64,000 nt of DNA from Hermodice carunculata (GCA_964020975.1 OZ026618.1:36143038-36207037), one strand, 5' to 3'. Shown: positions 1-15,790, counted from the stretch's first letter. Numbers and translations: made by a program. Notes: generated from the letters alone by a model not told the origin.

Positions 1-655
1 GCCCCTTCCCAGTGTAGACCCATTGGTATTATTTAATATTCATGTAGGAAAGCAACTATAATTTATAAAATGTTGGCAAAGGATATCGTGTATTAGTGAA
101 CACAACACTGCACATGACCTCACAGTTACATTGACACTGTGGTAGCGCTAAACTGCTTCATATGACACGCGCGAGGTGCCACTCACGCGCAAAACAAAGA
201 TATCTTCGTACTAGTAAAAAAAGAAAAAGAAAGAAAAAGGTGAAGAGGCTGCAACGTGCATGTCGAGGACGTAGGCCTAATACAAAGAGCTAAGAAATCG
301 GACAAAGAGCAAGACTGGCTCCTCAGGCGTGCGCAAGTATTTTATTTTCAATTTGAACTATAATTGGCTAAACTTCAGGATCCGTCGCGGTTTTAACATG
401 AACACTGTCAGAATACATTTTCCCAACAGGAAATTTTGAATCTTTAACGTTAAAACACGTGAAAACGATTTTGCTTCAGCGGGGGTGGTGTGGGGGTGAG
501 GGGCGCCCTCCTCCCCACATTTAACACTGTCAAAATGAAACAGATACAAAGAAGATAAAGACAGGACAAAAAAAGGAAAGACAGGAGACACAGACATGGA
601 AGTAGGCCTACAGCCAAGGGGTTGCAACCACAATAACGTTTTGTTTCTTCTTGTC

Positions 656-657
<2 letters not shown>

Positions 658-719
<62 letters not shown>

Positions 720-735
720 TTTATTAGTATTATTA
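658..735. repeat. (ATT)n microsatellite
   Basis: Near-perfect ATT trinucleotide repeat of about 26 units with small interruptions at its right end. Confidence 0.95.
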
Positions 736-1196
736 TTTGTTTTAAGAAATTGTTTTACCCGCTCCGACCCCCCCCCCCGCCAAAAAAAAAAAAAAAAAAA
801 AAGAAATAATACGTAAACACTTACCCCCATTTTAACCCATACTCATGGAAAGCGTCGGATACTTGAGGTTTCCAGCCCCCACCACCCCCGGGGAAAATCC
901 GCCTCAAAATTCTGAAGAATCGCCCTATTATTTATTATTTCGCGTGATACATATTCTTAACGTCTATCGGTTCATTAGAGACCGAGCGGATCAAAATATG
1001 AACAATTCCGTCGTTCATTTGACCTATTTTTCGTCTTTTGGCCACAACTTACATAGACTGTAGACAGCACTGTCACTAAGTGACAGTGTCAGTGTCAGTG
1101 TCAGCACGGATAATTAAAGTTTAAACGTGCAGGAGGGATGTTTTATTATATTTCTCATGTGACGTAGAATTGCTACGACGCATGTTAACAGACACG

Positions 1197-1384
1197 GCAC
1201 ACCAGGTTGGCTTTGGAAGTGGGCATAGGGCATTTTTGTCATTAATGCCCAATTTAACATAGAAAAAAAAATCTTACATACCTGGAGAATGCATGCGTTT
1301 CTATTTTTTCTCTTGCTTGGGATCGTTGTCTGCGGTCACTTGTGGTTTTCCCCACCAACAACGATCCCTCGTGAGAGAGAAAGA
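1197..1384. repeat. Dispersed foldback repeat, copy 1
   Basis: The left part (1197-1295) matches 47325-47397: both run CACACCAGG, then CCCAATT-AACATAGAA, then ATCTTACAT and CTGGAG. The right part folds on itself: GGGATCGTTGT near 1319 pairs with ACAACGATCCC near 1359, and flanking T/C-rich and G/A-rich tracts extend the stem. It is probably a non-autonomous, structured mobile repeat. Confidence 0.6.
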
Positions 1385-2949
1385 GTTAGCCTAACTCACT
1401 CTCACCCATAATACCATATATGATTCACTATTTAATGACATGCACCATATGCATGTATGGAGACCGTTAACTAACCACAAGCAAGTATTACTTTGTAGAC
1501 CCCACATGCATATGTGCCACTGCTTGTAATTGACCTTGTTGTCATGGTATTGGAAGACGTCATTTGCTATTGACAAAAGCCACGCTGCATAGGCATGTCT
1601 AGGCCTAACACTATTAGCCTAACATGGTAAGTAACCGTCCTTTTTTTACAAACACTAGGTATAAATAACCCATATCATATATTTGAAACAATTGCCCGTC
1701 ATATGGAAATATAATATGACAGCATACTCCATTAACAGTTAGCCACATTGAGCTCATTATGAATAGGCCTGACGTCACATCTGACAGGTATCATAGTGTC
1801 ACAAGGAAAAAAATACAAACTATAAGCCTATAATAATAAAAATAAATTGACAGAGGTCACCAAGACACCAAATAGTCTGATACAGGTCGATAAAACTTAT
1901 CATAAGCCATGCAATGCTAATTAAGACCAAATGAGAAGTATCGTAGCGTCTTTCTTCGAAGATAGGCATGTGCGCCAGCTGTGACTGGGCCGGAACAGCC
2001 TGGCGCAAGAGCGCGGCATCCCGGGCAGGAGGGTTGTGATGACACCGACCCACGAGCCGCAAACCATTATTAATACTACACTAGCCAACCAACCCTGGCC
2101 GCCCCGCCGCCAAACCGCGTCACACGAGCGCAACGGCGGCCAGCCTTCATGCCAATTTGCATTGCGCTGCCTCCAGACTCCAGATCAAATCAAGTTCCAT
2201 GCCATCCCCACTTTGCTCACAGGCGCTCCTAACGTTCAGTCAGTCAAGCTTCCGTGCTAATATAGGCTACGCGGGGGGGGGGGGGGGGGGGGAGTAGTGG
2301 ATTAAGAGGGTGGACCTGGAACATCTGTGCGTTCAATAACCCACATAGGGCCATATCTGCAATAAAATATTGTGTATTCATCTGTGCAGTCAATCATTTG
2401 TGCTAATAAGATGGTGGCGGATGGGCCTAAAACCACAACGTCGTCACATGAAGCTCCTATATGTTCCTATATGCACGGCTTAATTTGGACACCAACAGCC
2501 AAACTATTCGTCACAATAAGGCTTCAAACATTTCTCGTGTGATGTTGTTACCCAGGTTGTTACCATTCTCAAAGAATCAATTGTGCTGTCGCCGTTTCCC
2601 CCTTCTGTCCGCACATGCAATCCCCGGAGCTCAGAAGCCCAAAACACCTCAGACAACGGGAAGATCCCAAATCGAAAGACGCGATGATGGAGAGAGCCTC
2701 CAATAAGTTCGCCAGAGGACAAGTAATCGGTCAGCATAAGCCTAGTGATAGAGAGGTCACGTGCCGCACTACCAAAAAAGCTAGTGTAAAGAAAACCAGT
2801 GTACGTGAACTCTTTTAACAATGGACCATGTTTTCATAGATGGCGCTACGGTCATAAACACACCTGTGTCGCCATGTTGGATTCTAGCTCCATAACAGTG
2901 ATGCGTTAACATCGAAAGCAGTCGCTAAACTTAGACGAGTTAAAAAGTG

Positions 2950-3066
2950 TGCTTCAACAAGGGTATTAACCTTTGTTGTGTACCAAGCTGTACATTCAGG
3001 GGATCAGGACATGCATTCCCACGAGACAGGGACTTCAGATTACGGTGGAAAATTGCTAGGTTTTAG
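2950..3066 (+). pseudogene. THAP zinc-finger fragment
   Basis: One frame reads 38 codons between stops and contains CCVPSC, then FPRDRDFRLRWKIAR. This is the start of a THAP domain: C-x3-C in the form CCVPxC, followed by the FP-x-D and RxxW block. THAP domains are DNA-binding zinc fingers found in host transcription regulators and in P-element transposases. No in-frame ATG precedes the motif, and the second zinc pair (CxxH) is absent. Either this is a lone exon using a weak GT donor after KIA (near 3057), or it is a decayed fragment. No partner exon was found nearby. Confidence 0.45.
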
Positions 3067-4620
3067 CAGTATAGCACGCAGGAGCTGCGTAGGCCTGCAT
3101 GTATGTCTTGATCTTTTAGTAGCGATGCCAATCCACCTAGATGGCGCTGCGAACCGAGAACTCAGAGAGCCAATGGAAGTTGACATCAGTTACCTCGATA
3201 GTAGGAGTACTTTTGACCGGCATTTTATTTATATATGAAGCAGATTTCACGCTGGGAAATGTGTGAAATTTGAAGAACAATGTAATAGGCTGTGCGTATC
3301 AGCGTATGTGCGTCATTGGCGGCAATTTTTTTCCAGTTGGGAACGGCGACTGAAGTCTTCAGTTTTCTCAATTTTTTGTGATCTGAAAAAAAATGATATG
3401 AAGTTTGAAAGCGTATCAGACCGGATCTGAGAGATATTAGCCATTTTGTGAAGGTATGTCAAAACTCCGCTATTATCGCTCACTCGTGCACGAGGAGAAA
3501 GTGGGCTTGGTCGACAACGAAAGACACAGTTGAAAGCAGTGTGCAGTTGGTCGGCGCATGCGAAATTCATCAATGCTGTCCAGCTGAAAATGTTTGTAGC
3601 ATGTTTTACGTCACTAGTTGTAACAATATGTAAAGTTTTCAACATATCTTGTTAACTAATCAGGGATAATCAGCAATATTTCCTTTTAGGCACAAAAAAA
3701 GTGTGTTTGGGGTTTCCCTACCGACCCTTGCCCTAACCCCCTACGGCCTAGGGTCTACCCTAGAACTTTTTATCGATACTTGGGAATAAACATTCAGTTT
3801 TTAGGCAAATTTCACTTCATGAAATGCACAATTTATCCATTTTAAGACATCATTTCCTCCTATTTTGAGTGCTTTAAAAAAAAAAAAACCAACATACCTA
3901 TCTACTTACCTACTTTCCCTATTTATTAAAAAAAAATGTTTCCTGTTACATGTTTGAAAAATATACTCCAGGTAGGTAGGAACTTTTTTCAGCAATTTTT
4001 TTGCTCACTTGGATATTTGCTCAAATTCTTTGGTTTTTGCCCAGATTTTGGTTGAAGTGCTACCTAGATAGCTACAGAATTTCAAGAGCACAGATGTAAT
4101 TCAAGGGTCAAATGGACTTGGAGTATTGAGAAGTAACCAGAGGTGGATTGCAAAAGAAAAAAAAAAGGGGGGGGGGGCAACATTAGATGTGATAGTAACA
4201 CTTTTATGAAGCCTACACAATGATTTTACCATTTTCGCCTGTGAAAATAAGGTATATTATTAGTTTTATAAATTCAGGGAATACAATTTTTTATGCTGTT
4301 TGTGTATGTTTACAATGCAACAGGTACTGGCATCAATTTTGATAAAAAAAATTAGAGTTATTATTCGTATTTTCAAACATTTTAAAAGTGGTGCCACTTT
4401 TTCATATTTTTCCAGTTTTGAGGTACTCCAACGATGCCTTAAATAAATGGCTGCCACACACTAAAATTTCAAAATATATTAATTTTACTTATAGTTTTGA
4501 CATTCAGGCTTGTCTAGGGTTAAGCCAAAAAAATTTTACTCCAAAAAACACATTTTTAAAAAAGTGCTTGGCATAGCTACTTCTAGCCCATACACTGTTT
4601 AACCAAATACGCCTCTCCAT
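3067..4620. other. Non-coding, probable dispersed repeat
   Basis: I see no gene. 3660-4020 has the texture of an old non-coding repeat (poly-A runs, short GTAGG/CCTAC repeats on both strands, no open frame). A poly-A/poly-G tract lies at 4155-4180. Confidence 0.35.
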
Positions 4621-5120
4621 GTGTTGATTCAAGCTAACCAAGATGGTTCCCAGAGGGTTAATCTTGAGGATCAGTATCTAAAGAATTGTTTTTCACAGAT
4701 TTACGAATGTTCTATATCATCAAATATAAGAGTCTTTCAGTATAAGTTTTTACAGCGAATTATATTTACAAATAATAGACTCTGTATAATGGGTGAAAAG
4801 GAGAGTCCACTATTGACATTTTGTAATGAAGTTATTGAGAACTTTGTTTATTTTTTCTATGATTGCAAAGTATCACAGGAATTTTGGGTCGAGGCCATCA
4901 ACTGGTTGTCAGGATTATCAAGCACTAATGTAGATTTATCAAGAACTGAAATTTGCTAGGCTTAGAATTTACAAATAAAAATATCTGGTCTCTGTGCTGT
5001 ATAGCAGGGGAAATGTATTTATACCAATGTCACCAGATGAACAGTAAACCTCATATTGAAATTTTTAAAAAGAAAATGGAAGATATGAAACATTGAATTT
5101 TTGATAGCTTAAAATAATTA
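4621..5120 (+). mobile_element. LINE 3' fragment (C-terminal ORF2 region)
   Basis: The frame from 4621 to 4958 encodes FQYKFLQRIIFTNNRL, then ESPLLTFCNE and a DCKVSQEFW stretch. This is the cysteine/histidine-containing tail after the reverse transcriptase of L1/Tx1-type LINEs (usual form FQYKILHRIL-TN, SPLCxFC, H-LFWxCxxVxxFW). After the stop at 4957-4959 another frame continues the family tail (EMYLYQCHQMNSKPHIEIFK). AATAAAA near 5305 may mark its 3' end. It is a truncated, frameshifted relic lacking the reverse transcriptase. Confidence 0.65.
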
Positions 5121-5666
5121 TAAATTGAATACTCACAGAAAAAAAATGGATGGTGATTGGTTTTGGGAGCGAAGAAAATTAATGTACGCTTAGTTCTATT
5201 GTTGAATGTTTTATCATTGACCGAGAGAGTGAGATGATTCAAGGCAGATTCAGATAACGTACAAAACCAGTGTATTTATAATCATTATAATTTTCTGTTG
5301 TCAATAAAAAAATATTTTAAAAAATGGCTCCAAGAGTGTTCAACAGAGCCTATAGTCCATATACTAAAGTTACCATATATTCTTCCGTTGTTAACTCTTT
5401 CTGTCTGATGAAAGACCTGCTGGGTACATCATTGCATGCTGGGCCAACGTCATAGAAGGATCTTCTGAAATTATTCGCCCGCGCATCAATACGGCTATGT
5501 TTGCTGGCAGAAAAATTATTGGAAAATGGCACACCTAAAATTTCCAATGTAAGCAGCTGCCCTTTCAGATAATACAATCGGAAGCCGCCAAATTGATAGC
5601 TATAAGCTCTCCCACTTCAGGTTTCTTTTCCTGTGCTTATATATATATATATATATATATATACAT

Positions 5667-5736
<70 letters not shown>

Positions 5737-6499
5737 ACATGTAGCCAAACTCATATTTTGCGGTAGTTTGCACGTGATTGTATAATCAGAAAGTCTTCTC
5801 AAGGTTTTTGGTCGAAGATGTTTTCTCCTGACGCAAAGAGAACGTGCCGGTTGTATGTTTATTCCATGTGCACTTGAAGAGGCAACATTTCGTCTGGCGC
5901 CAGACGCACTCACCACAGGCTATCTGCCCAACTGCCAGCCCAATGTTATTCCATGTCCAATTGTAGCACCATTTTGTTCACCAGCCGTACGTTTGTCATT
6001 TCAATTCGATGTCGGAGACTAGTCAACAACTTTTCTCGGCATGCTTAGGAAGCATTGCTCAGAGCAAGCCGGTGAAAGCTGCTGGCTTGGGTTGGGTTTT
6101 TTTTTTTTTTTTTGTTTGTTTTTGTTTTTATTTTGTTTTGTTTTTGTTTTTTGTTTCTTTTTTTTTTTTGAAAATTTTAGCATACTGTGGAAAGGTAGAA
6201 AGCACATCGGACGAAAAGAAAAACCTTGAAACATAACTGATGGCTCAAAGATGAAGGGGGTCGGGGGGAGTCGCGGTGCGCCGGTAAAAGTAATAATTTG
6301 GGGCTATTGCAACTTCACGGTACAGGAAAAACATTTTGAAAATATTGCCAGTAAAAAGTACAGAAAATAAAAGTGTTTCCAGCGCACTACCGTACAATAA
6401 ATAGAAATGCCGAGAGCGCCAGTACAGAAAATCCTTTCGTCTTCCTCAAAGATAAGAAGGCACCACAGACGGTAAGTCATGGTCACGACTTACAGCTCT
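5121..6499. other. Non-coding; microsatellites
   Basis: I see no gene. It contains the (TA)n/(CA)n block at 5638-5735 and a T-rich G-interrupted tract at 6097-6170. Open frames spanning these tracts are low-complexity artefacts. Confidence 0.4.
5638..5735. repeat. Composite (TA)n-(CA)n-(TA)n microsatellite
   Basis: Alternating TA dinucleotides, with a short CA block in the middle (about 5665-5680). Confidence 0.95.
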
Positions 6500-7757
6500 A
6501 AGCATAAATACATATGCAGTCTCTGTGTACAACTTAACCCGTGTTTTATGGATATTTTCACAATCCTTATCTCTATACGAAAAAGTTATACTGCCAATTT
6601 TACTATATGCGTCCGATATATGGGGCGCTTATACTGTAATTCTGTCGAAAATCCTTGTACAAGATAATAGTTCTGGTTATTTTAAAAATAAGCTCGAAAA
6701 ATTCTATACAAAGTTTCTTAAATATTGTCTCGGGGTACATAGTAAAGCATGCAACATTGCAGTATTCAGAGAACTAGGAAAGACCCCTTTGTCACTCAGA
6801 ATATTTTCTTGTGTCTGTAAAAACTGGTTTAGAATCGTCAATATGGAGCAAAATTCATTATTATTAACGCAAATGTACTGCTGACTTATCTCAAGCAAAT
6901 CAATCAACCTGGTTAAATTCTGTAAAGGTACATTTAATTTGCTCGGGCTGCAGGAACTTTGGGATACTCAAGAAGATATTTTTCATGAATTTCCTTCGAT
7001 TTTTTTCCGTTATAAAACAGAAAACAAATTTCGAAATCAGTGGAAAAATGAAATGATGAATCAAAATTAACGAATCTAAATTGAGAACGTATACATCTTT
7101 TAAGACAAGAACTTAAATTTGAACATTATTTAGATGTAAAAAAATTTCGAAACAAGGAGTAATATAATTAAATTACGCATTAGTCCACATGATTTACATA
7201 TCGAAACAGAAAGACATAAGCGTCCTACCAAAGTTCCTGTTAGCCAGAGAGTTTGTGACACTTGCCAAGAACTTGATAATGAATTTCATTTTGTTATGAC
7301 ATGCACCACATTTAAAAACCCAAAAGAAAATCTGCTTAAGAGTTTACTCGAAATAATTTGAAATTCGAATGCTTATGATGATCAGAGTATGTTCAAATTT
7401 ATTATGGTACTGCATGACACAGAACTCGAATACCTATTTGAAAATTTCATGGGCAAAGCCATTGCCCTAAGAGAGAACCACTGTAATCATGTAACACGGT
7501 GCCAATTTGATGATTGCATTCTATTTTCATTTCAGGTGATAAGTGATTTATGTAAATCTTTTGTATTTATTGTACTGTACTGTGCTGTACGTGTCTGTAC
7601 TGTTTTTGTTACATTTTCCTTTTGATTGTGTGCATATTTTAATGTGATTTTCTTTTTTTTTTTTTCTTTCATACTCTACATGTGTATGTGTGGTATATTT
7701 GACATATTGCTGTATTTTATGTAACAGTGCAGTCAGTAAAGATTCATTCATTCATTC
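6500..7757 (+). mobile_element. LINE 3' fragment (RT C-terminal region)
   Basis: The first open stretch encodes LPILLYASDIWGAY, then KFLKYCLGVHSKACNIAVFR and ELGKTPLSL. This is the post-reverse-transcriptase block common in non-LTR elements (VKPILLYGSEIWG, FCKxILGVxKxxxNIAVxxELGR). A later frame (7150-7480) gives LRISPHDLHIET, then RVCDTCQ, DNEFHFVMTC and GKAIALREN, the usual tail of the same family. The parts lie in different frames with stops between them, so the copy is dead and 5'-truncated. A 3' T-rich region and a short (ATTC)n tail at 7741-7757 fit a LINE terminus. Confidence 0.75.
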
Positions 7758-7990
7758 ACTTGTACCCATAACATAGTGTACTTATAGAGGCTGGCCCAAC
7801 CAATCAATTGAAACCCACTTTGATGACCCGTTTTGTATTTTATGTTTCATGGAATAATTTATATGGTTATACATAGATCTTTATGTACATGATGCATGTA
7901 TCTTACCGCGTACTGAAGTTCCATGGGCACAAATTCAGAGCTTCGGACTGAGACTGAATATTCCGTATTTTGGTTCCAGCGAAATTCAGG
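7758..7990 (+). other. Upstream flank of the two-TM gene
   Basis: No TATA box is evident. A pyrimidine-containing stretch ending TTCCAG at about 7968-7980 precedes the ATG, so the coding exon may begin at a splice acceptor, with a non-coding first exon further upstream that I could not locate. Confidence 0.3.
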
Positions 7991-10466
<2,476 letters not shown>

Positions 10467-10764
10467 TCTTACCTATTCATTCATTACGTAATGAAAAGTA
10501 CACGTTCGAACAATTGCACACAGATCAGTTTCAAGAAGCGTAGACGCTTTAGTCTGCTTGAAGCCGGTAGAAAATATCACGGTTGTACCATGAAATATAG
10601 CCAGATTATTTGATTGCCAAAAATACGTTTACTGTGGTGAAACCTACAAGCTCAGCTGCAAGAAATGGTCATATGTCAGCAAATGAAGCTTTGAATGTGC
10701 TTTTTTCAGACAATAGTTTTCGTTCCACACGAGTTAGGATCTTAAGTCCATTGTCACCTGTAAG

Positions 10765-11190
10765 GGTTGTTTTCCACTGGATCCTATCTGGTCCGTTGCG
10801 GTAATGGTTACGCTTGGCTGTCGGTGTTCGTATGCGATTTGGAAAAGATAAAAGTCACTGGATCCGTTTTCCACTACGTTTTCCTATCCGTTTTTTGGTA
10901 GCAGTCAGATTTAATTCTGTAACTGTTAGACAATTTTAGTGGCAATGCTCTTTCTTATGGCCCTTTATTTATGAAAAAAAATGGAAATATGTAACATTCA
11001 AAGGCTATTATGACGACTGATGCGGATCCCAAGTGTTTGAAAATGAAACAAACGGATGCCATCGCATCCGAAAAGGGAAGCAGAAACGGAGACAAAAACG
11101 CAACGAGTGTTTATGGTTGGATTTCCAATGTTTCATTATTAACGCCAACGCAACCGTTACCGCAACGGATTGGACCCGATCTAGGCAGGC
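10765..11190. mobile_element. MITE-like element with imperfect inverted ends
   Basis: CCGTTGCGGTAATGG (10793-10807) is mirrored by 11154-11168, whose complement reads CCGTTGCGGTAACGG. The similarity continues inward (TTACGCTTGGC against TTGCGTTGGC; GATCCGTTTTCC against GCATCCGTT blocks). The element is short, non-coding and rich in ATCCGTT repeats. The outer limits are approximate and no target-site duplication was confirmed. Confidence 0.45.
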
Positions 11191-12816
11191 TTGTGGAAGT
11201 AGGACCGCAAGCATTGCCCTCCTCGGCTACAGCCTGCGGCCAAGGAACTAAATAATGACTGCCTTTACCCAGAACGATGCAACCAGCGAACACATACCTC
11301 CGTGTGATAAGGGTATTCTCAACATGCTCTTTAACCTGGCTTACTTACAGATGAAAACATAATTCATGTGTATGAAACTTTATACTCGTAGACGTTGCTC
11401 GCTGATTTAACCGCCGTGAGAGAATGTTAAAAAAAAAAAAAAAAAAACTGTGTTTCTCCATCAGTGAACGTTGAATGGAAAGATGGGTGAAGTTACTTCT
11501 CTTTGCATCTAGATCGTTAACAAAAATGTCTGGGTGAATTTATCCGCAAGGGAATCAGGCAATTCCATTCAGAAGTTTAAATACAAGAACAGAAGTTTGA
11601 TATTTCCTTCAATTAGTTAGCTTTTACAAGCATAATCTTTGAATGAGAGTGACGACGCTATGGCTACAATCGATAGTCCTAGCAGTCATGGGCGCCACTG
11701 TGTTGTGAAGGCGCTGACGAATCAGCTGTTGTGATTTGCAACAGTCTCCCCAGGTGGCGCAACAATACGAGGAAATCATTTTAATTTTCCACCACAACTG
11801 CCTACCTGGTTGTCTTAATAACCGCAGTCTGCCTTGGCGAGAAACGGGCAAACGAGATATTAGGCCTACTAATATTTTAATATAAAGAAAACTTAGTACA
11901 GACGGATGGAAATGTATTTTTAAATCTCATTTACGAAGCACCAAATCAATATGAAATTGACATTTTGTAATCTTAAATTTCTCTAAAAGACGTTAATTTT
12001 GTGACTGAGAAGTATCTAGCCCTGTTATGTGACAGTGATATCCCAGTGTGTCCTCGGCCATTGGCCGGCCTGAACCACATGCTTTGTGGCGGGAAATTGA
12101 TATGCATGGCTGGTATCGTCAAATTATGGTTGTAGGGCACATTTTTACACTAGATTTAAAGTTTCGGTGAAGAGCTGCGGTGGCTGCCATTCTTGGCTTT
12201 ACTGTGATGTCACAGCTGAGACGGAGCTCAATGAAAACAACTTTTGTTTCCACTCACGTGCATGCTAAGTTTCAGATTTTGAAATCAATAATTTTTACAC
12301 ACTATCGCATTCTAGAGGACTTCTAAACAGTGGATATACAGGGGATGCGGGTGTCAGATTTTATGTACTAAGGTGGAACGTTTTTGAAAAATTGAGTTGG
12401 TGAAAGCACGAACTCTGAGAAATATGTTACAAAATATCGAATCCAGCAATTGATCCTACTTTCTACAACTGCTGTTGATGAAAATAAAATTGATGTGTGT
12501 TCTTGAATCTTGGGTATCCTGTTCATTCAGCGTGAGCAAAAATGCATATTTTCATTATTGTCCATGGTCGATTTGCAACTCGAAACCACTGCATGTCGAA
12601 GCACTTTTTCTTAATAATAAATCTGGGCGTGTAGCTTCAATGACACTGAAAATTTCATGTTACTTTCAAAGGGAAGCAGCTTATTTCAGGTTACGTTAAG
12701 CATGGGAAAAGAGACTCGGTCTATTCTGTCTGCCTTGACATAAAATCCAATGGAAATGCATAAAAGAAGCTAACAAGAAATTTTGTGTGGTGGGTTATGT
12801 TGAGCGCAACACAGAA

Positions 12817-12893
<77 letters not shown>

Positions 12894-12899
12894 TTTTAT

Positions 12900-12947
<48 letters not shown>

Positions 12948-13005
12948 CATCATTATCATCATCATCATCATTATTATTATTATTATTTTTTTTTTTAATA
13001 TCATC
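12817..13005. repeat. (ATT)n/(ATC)n microsatellite
   Basis: ATT repeats grading into ATC repeats and a T run. The long open frames here encode only homopolymeric Leu, Ile or Asn and are artefacts. Confidence 0.95.
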
Positions 13006-14892
13006 ATCATTTACCAATGCTGACACTATAATAGTCACAATGATAATAATGTATGTGTAAAACTAATTTCTGTGCTTTCAGAATATCCTTACTGTCAGAG
13101 GTCGGGGAGCAACACATGATGCCAGCAATTTTTTTTGACAACACTGATGTTCCGCATTGAAGAATTGAACGGACAAAGCAACTATTGTGTCTAAAGGTGT
13201 CGGTATTCTGATAGATTAAACAGAAGGAACAGCTTGTAATGCGTGTATTATTATCTGAGTTCCAACAGCTTATGTTCGCTTGGCTGCTAGGCTTCTAGGG
13301 TCTATACGTCCCACATATGTAAGGAACAATACCGGAGTCCATTATCTTTACAGGCCTTTTCTTAATTTTTGTGTCAAAGCATACTAAGAATAATGGTCAT
13401 TTGGAATAAATTCCACATATATTTTGTACTAGTTCAAACTAATAGTTTTGAAGAAGTGTTTTGTCTCATCGTTAAATTCAAAATCAATGTTCTTCAAATA
13501 CAGTTTATATATATGTATGTGTGTGCGTGCTTGCGTGCGTGCGTGCGTGTGTGTGTGTAAAGTATTGTTTAAATGCAACCTGGAAATAAGCTGAACATAC
13601 ATAAACAGAGTAACATGGATGCTTGCATGCCTGCAACTGTTCAACTATATGCCGAAATGCTAAGCAAACCTAATCCATACCCCTTTCACCCTCTTTATTA
13701 TGCTCAGCACATGCAGCCTTATGTTACTGCTTAACATATTTTTTCAGCTTTTCATTCAGTCGTTCTGTCTTCATAATTCATTTAAGCCATAGCAAGGTGC
13801 TCAAAATACCAACTCACATCAGTTTACTGTATTTATCTCATAGCGTCGTTTCACAGTGAAAGTAATTTCAATACTTTAGTTATTCACAGGAAAAAAAAAT
13901 ATGAATAACTGTGGTTGGGGGTATTTCCAGCGTCAGCGGCAACTTGTTCCTGCTGGCACATGTCTTTACCTGAGGCATTTGTCTGCCCGTGGTTCAATTT
14001 TAAGGTGATTGTTTAACACGAGTGGCCATGACGCAGCATGTAAAATGACCGTGAAATGAAACCACAAATCAGAATTGTAGTCACCGATTTTGCTTTGTTT
14101 TGATTGTCAATGACGGCAAATATGATTATGATGTCGTTAACGAGTACAAGGTGAAGGTATCATAACATCGTGTTCATAAAAAGACGGTGAAATGTATTAT
14201 TTGTTCAGGTGTATGTACATGTACGAAGACAAAACGAGACTGGATATGATCCATACATATTTTTACTGACGCTTAAATGTAACGCACAAAATAGGCTAAT
14301 CCAGATATCAAGTCAGCAGTGGTTAAGGTGCAAGTACTTGTATTCACAGTGATGCACCTTAAGGCAAGCCGCTCTCAACAGAGGGCGTCTTTGTGGCTTT
14401 CCTTTCGATGCAACGAGCCGTTCTCAATTGGCCAATACGTGCACATTCCGCTTAGTATTTTTTGCTGGTTTCGACCAAAGTGTATGTAGTCTAAATTAAC
14501 ATAACGATACTAAATCAATATTCTTTGTAAACCGTGAGTCCATTCAAGCAATAGCTTGTTTATAGTTTCCAAGACAGTAAGAATGTTCGAACGCAACAGC
14601 GTACCCGAGCTTGCTTTAGGCGCCTTCGGGCGCATTTCGCCAAACAGGGCATCACGAAAAGTTGATGAATAAGTAAAAAACTTGGCACGCAAAGATATGA
14701 TTCACAGGCAGGAGCTGTATGTTACATTTTTTGAGGAATCTTAACCAGAATATTTAGATACACATGCGCAGTGAGTACTAGTGTTCTACCAACGTTGACT
14801 TGCTTACCTCATTCTTTTTTTTTTCGTGTAGAAATGGATTTTTTAATACACGAAAAACTTTAGTTCCAGACTTACAACTTTGATGATGAGGG

Positions 14893-14893
<1 letters not shown>

Positions 14894-14958
<65 letters not shown>
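14894..14958. repeat. (GT)n microsatellite
   Basis: About 32 uninterrupted GT units. Confidence 0.95.
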
Positions 14959-14960
<2 letters not shown>

Positions 14961-15704
14961 CTTTTTTTTTCATATTTCCATTTTACCATTGCTTAATGAT
15001 TCAAATTGGCATCCTTGACTAATTAAGGGTGCACCCAATTAGAATTGTCGTGGGAATTTAATGCAGATTTTTTTTAAGTCCTCCACATGGTAAAAATTCT
15101 GTCAAAAAAGTGCACCGCCTGTCTCTATTGTAACCAAGAATGAAATAAAATGTTGGCCTAGATTAAAGCTTCATGATTATACTCTTCTATGTCGTTCAGC
15201 CTGAGCGCATGTAAACAGGACTAACAATAGATGTTGGTGGCCGAGTGAAAGTGGGACTCGACCACAGGACGACACACTGTCTTTTTGGCCTGGAAATTTG
15301 AAGAGATGTTTTGTCATATACAAGTGCATTTCTAATACAGCCAATCATGGGAATACTCCTTTGTATGTTATTATTATAAATAAGGATTTTCGGTTTACAA
15401 CTTTTGTTATTAGCGGAAAAAGCAAGTGACATCGAAGATCTGGGCTGAACAAGGCTGTTCTATATTCACTGATCATTTCTTTGGCGCCGCTCCTTGTACC
15501 GTCTTGCACAGCCATGCTGCATTGATAAAATGCACGAAGCGCAAATCATTTATTTTTCATTTTTAACCAAGCTGGCTCCGGAATTTGTTGAGTCCATGCA
15601 GAACACTGTAAGATTCAAGTAAGATAAACGTACGGTCCTTGAATACAAAAGTTGTGATCATGATGCATAAAAATTGTAAACAAAGTCAGACACATAGAAT
15701 TTGT

Positions 15705-15790
15705 TAAATGGCTCCGTGGTTAGGCATTGCAGCCAGATTGCTTTTGGATTGAGAGTTGAAGTAGAGTGTGTGGAGGCCTTTGCCTCCAGT
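15705..15790 (+). repeat. Possible tRNA-derived SINE head
   Basis: TGGCTCCGTGG resembles a Pol III A box. About 43 bases on, GAGTTGAAGTAG weakly resembles a B box. The spacing fits a tRNA, but the B box is poor and no second copy was seen. Confidence 0.2.

Larger units (their letters stand above)
1..2949. other. Intergenic, repeats only
   Basis: I see no convincing gene here. It holds an (ATT)n tract (658-735), a poly-C/poly-A pair (770-802), a small (GTCAGT)n cluster near 1085-1105, a hairpin-bearing repeat (1197-1384) and a run of 20 G at 2273-2292. The stretch around 1970-2260 is more GC- and CpG-rich than its surroundings, but I find no exon or TATA box that would make it a promoter. Confidence 0.5.

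Noticed and set aside
12721-13060. Long open frames rich in Asn, Ile or Leu on both strands
   Set aside because: They are translations of an ATT/ATC microsatellite, with all frames open because the repeat lacks stops.
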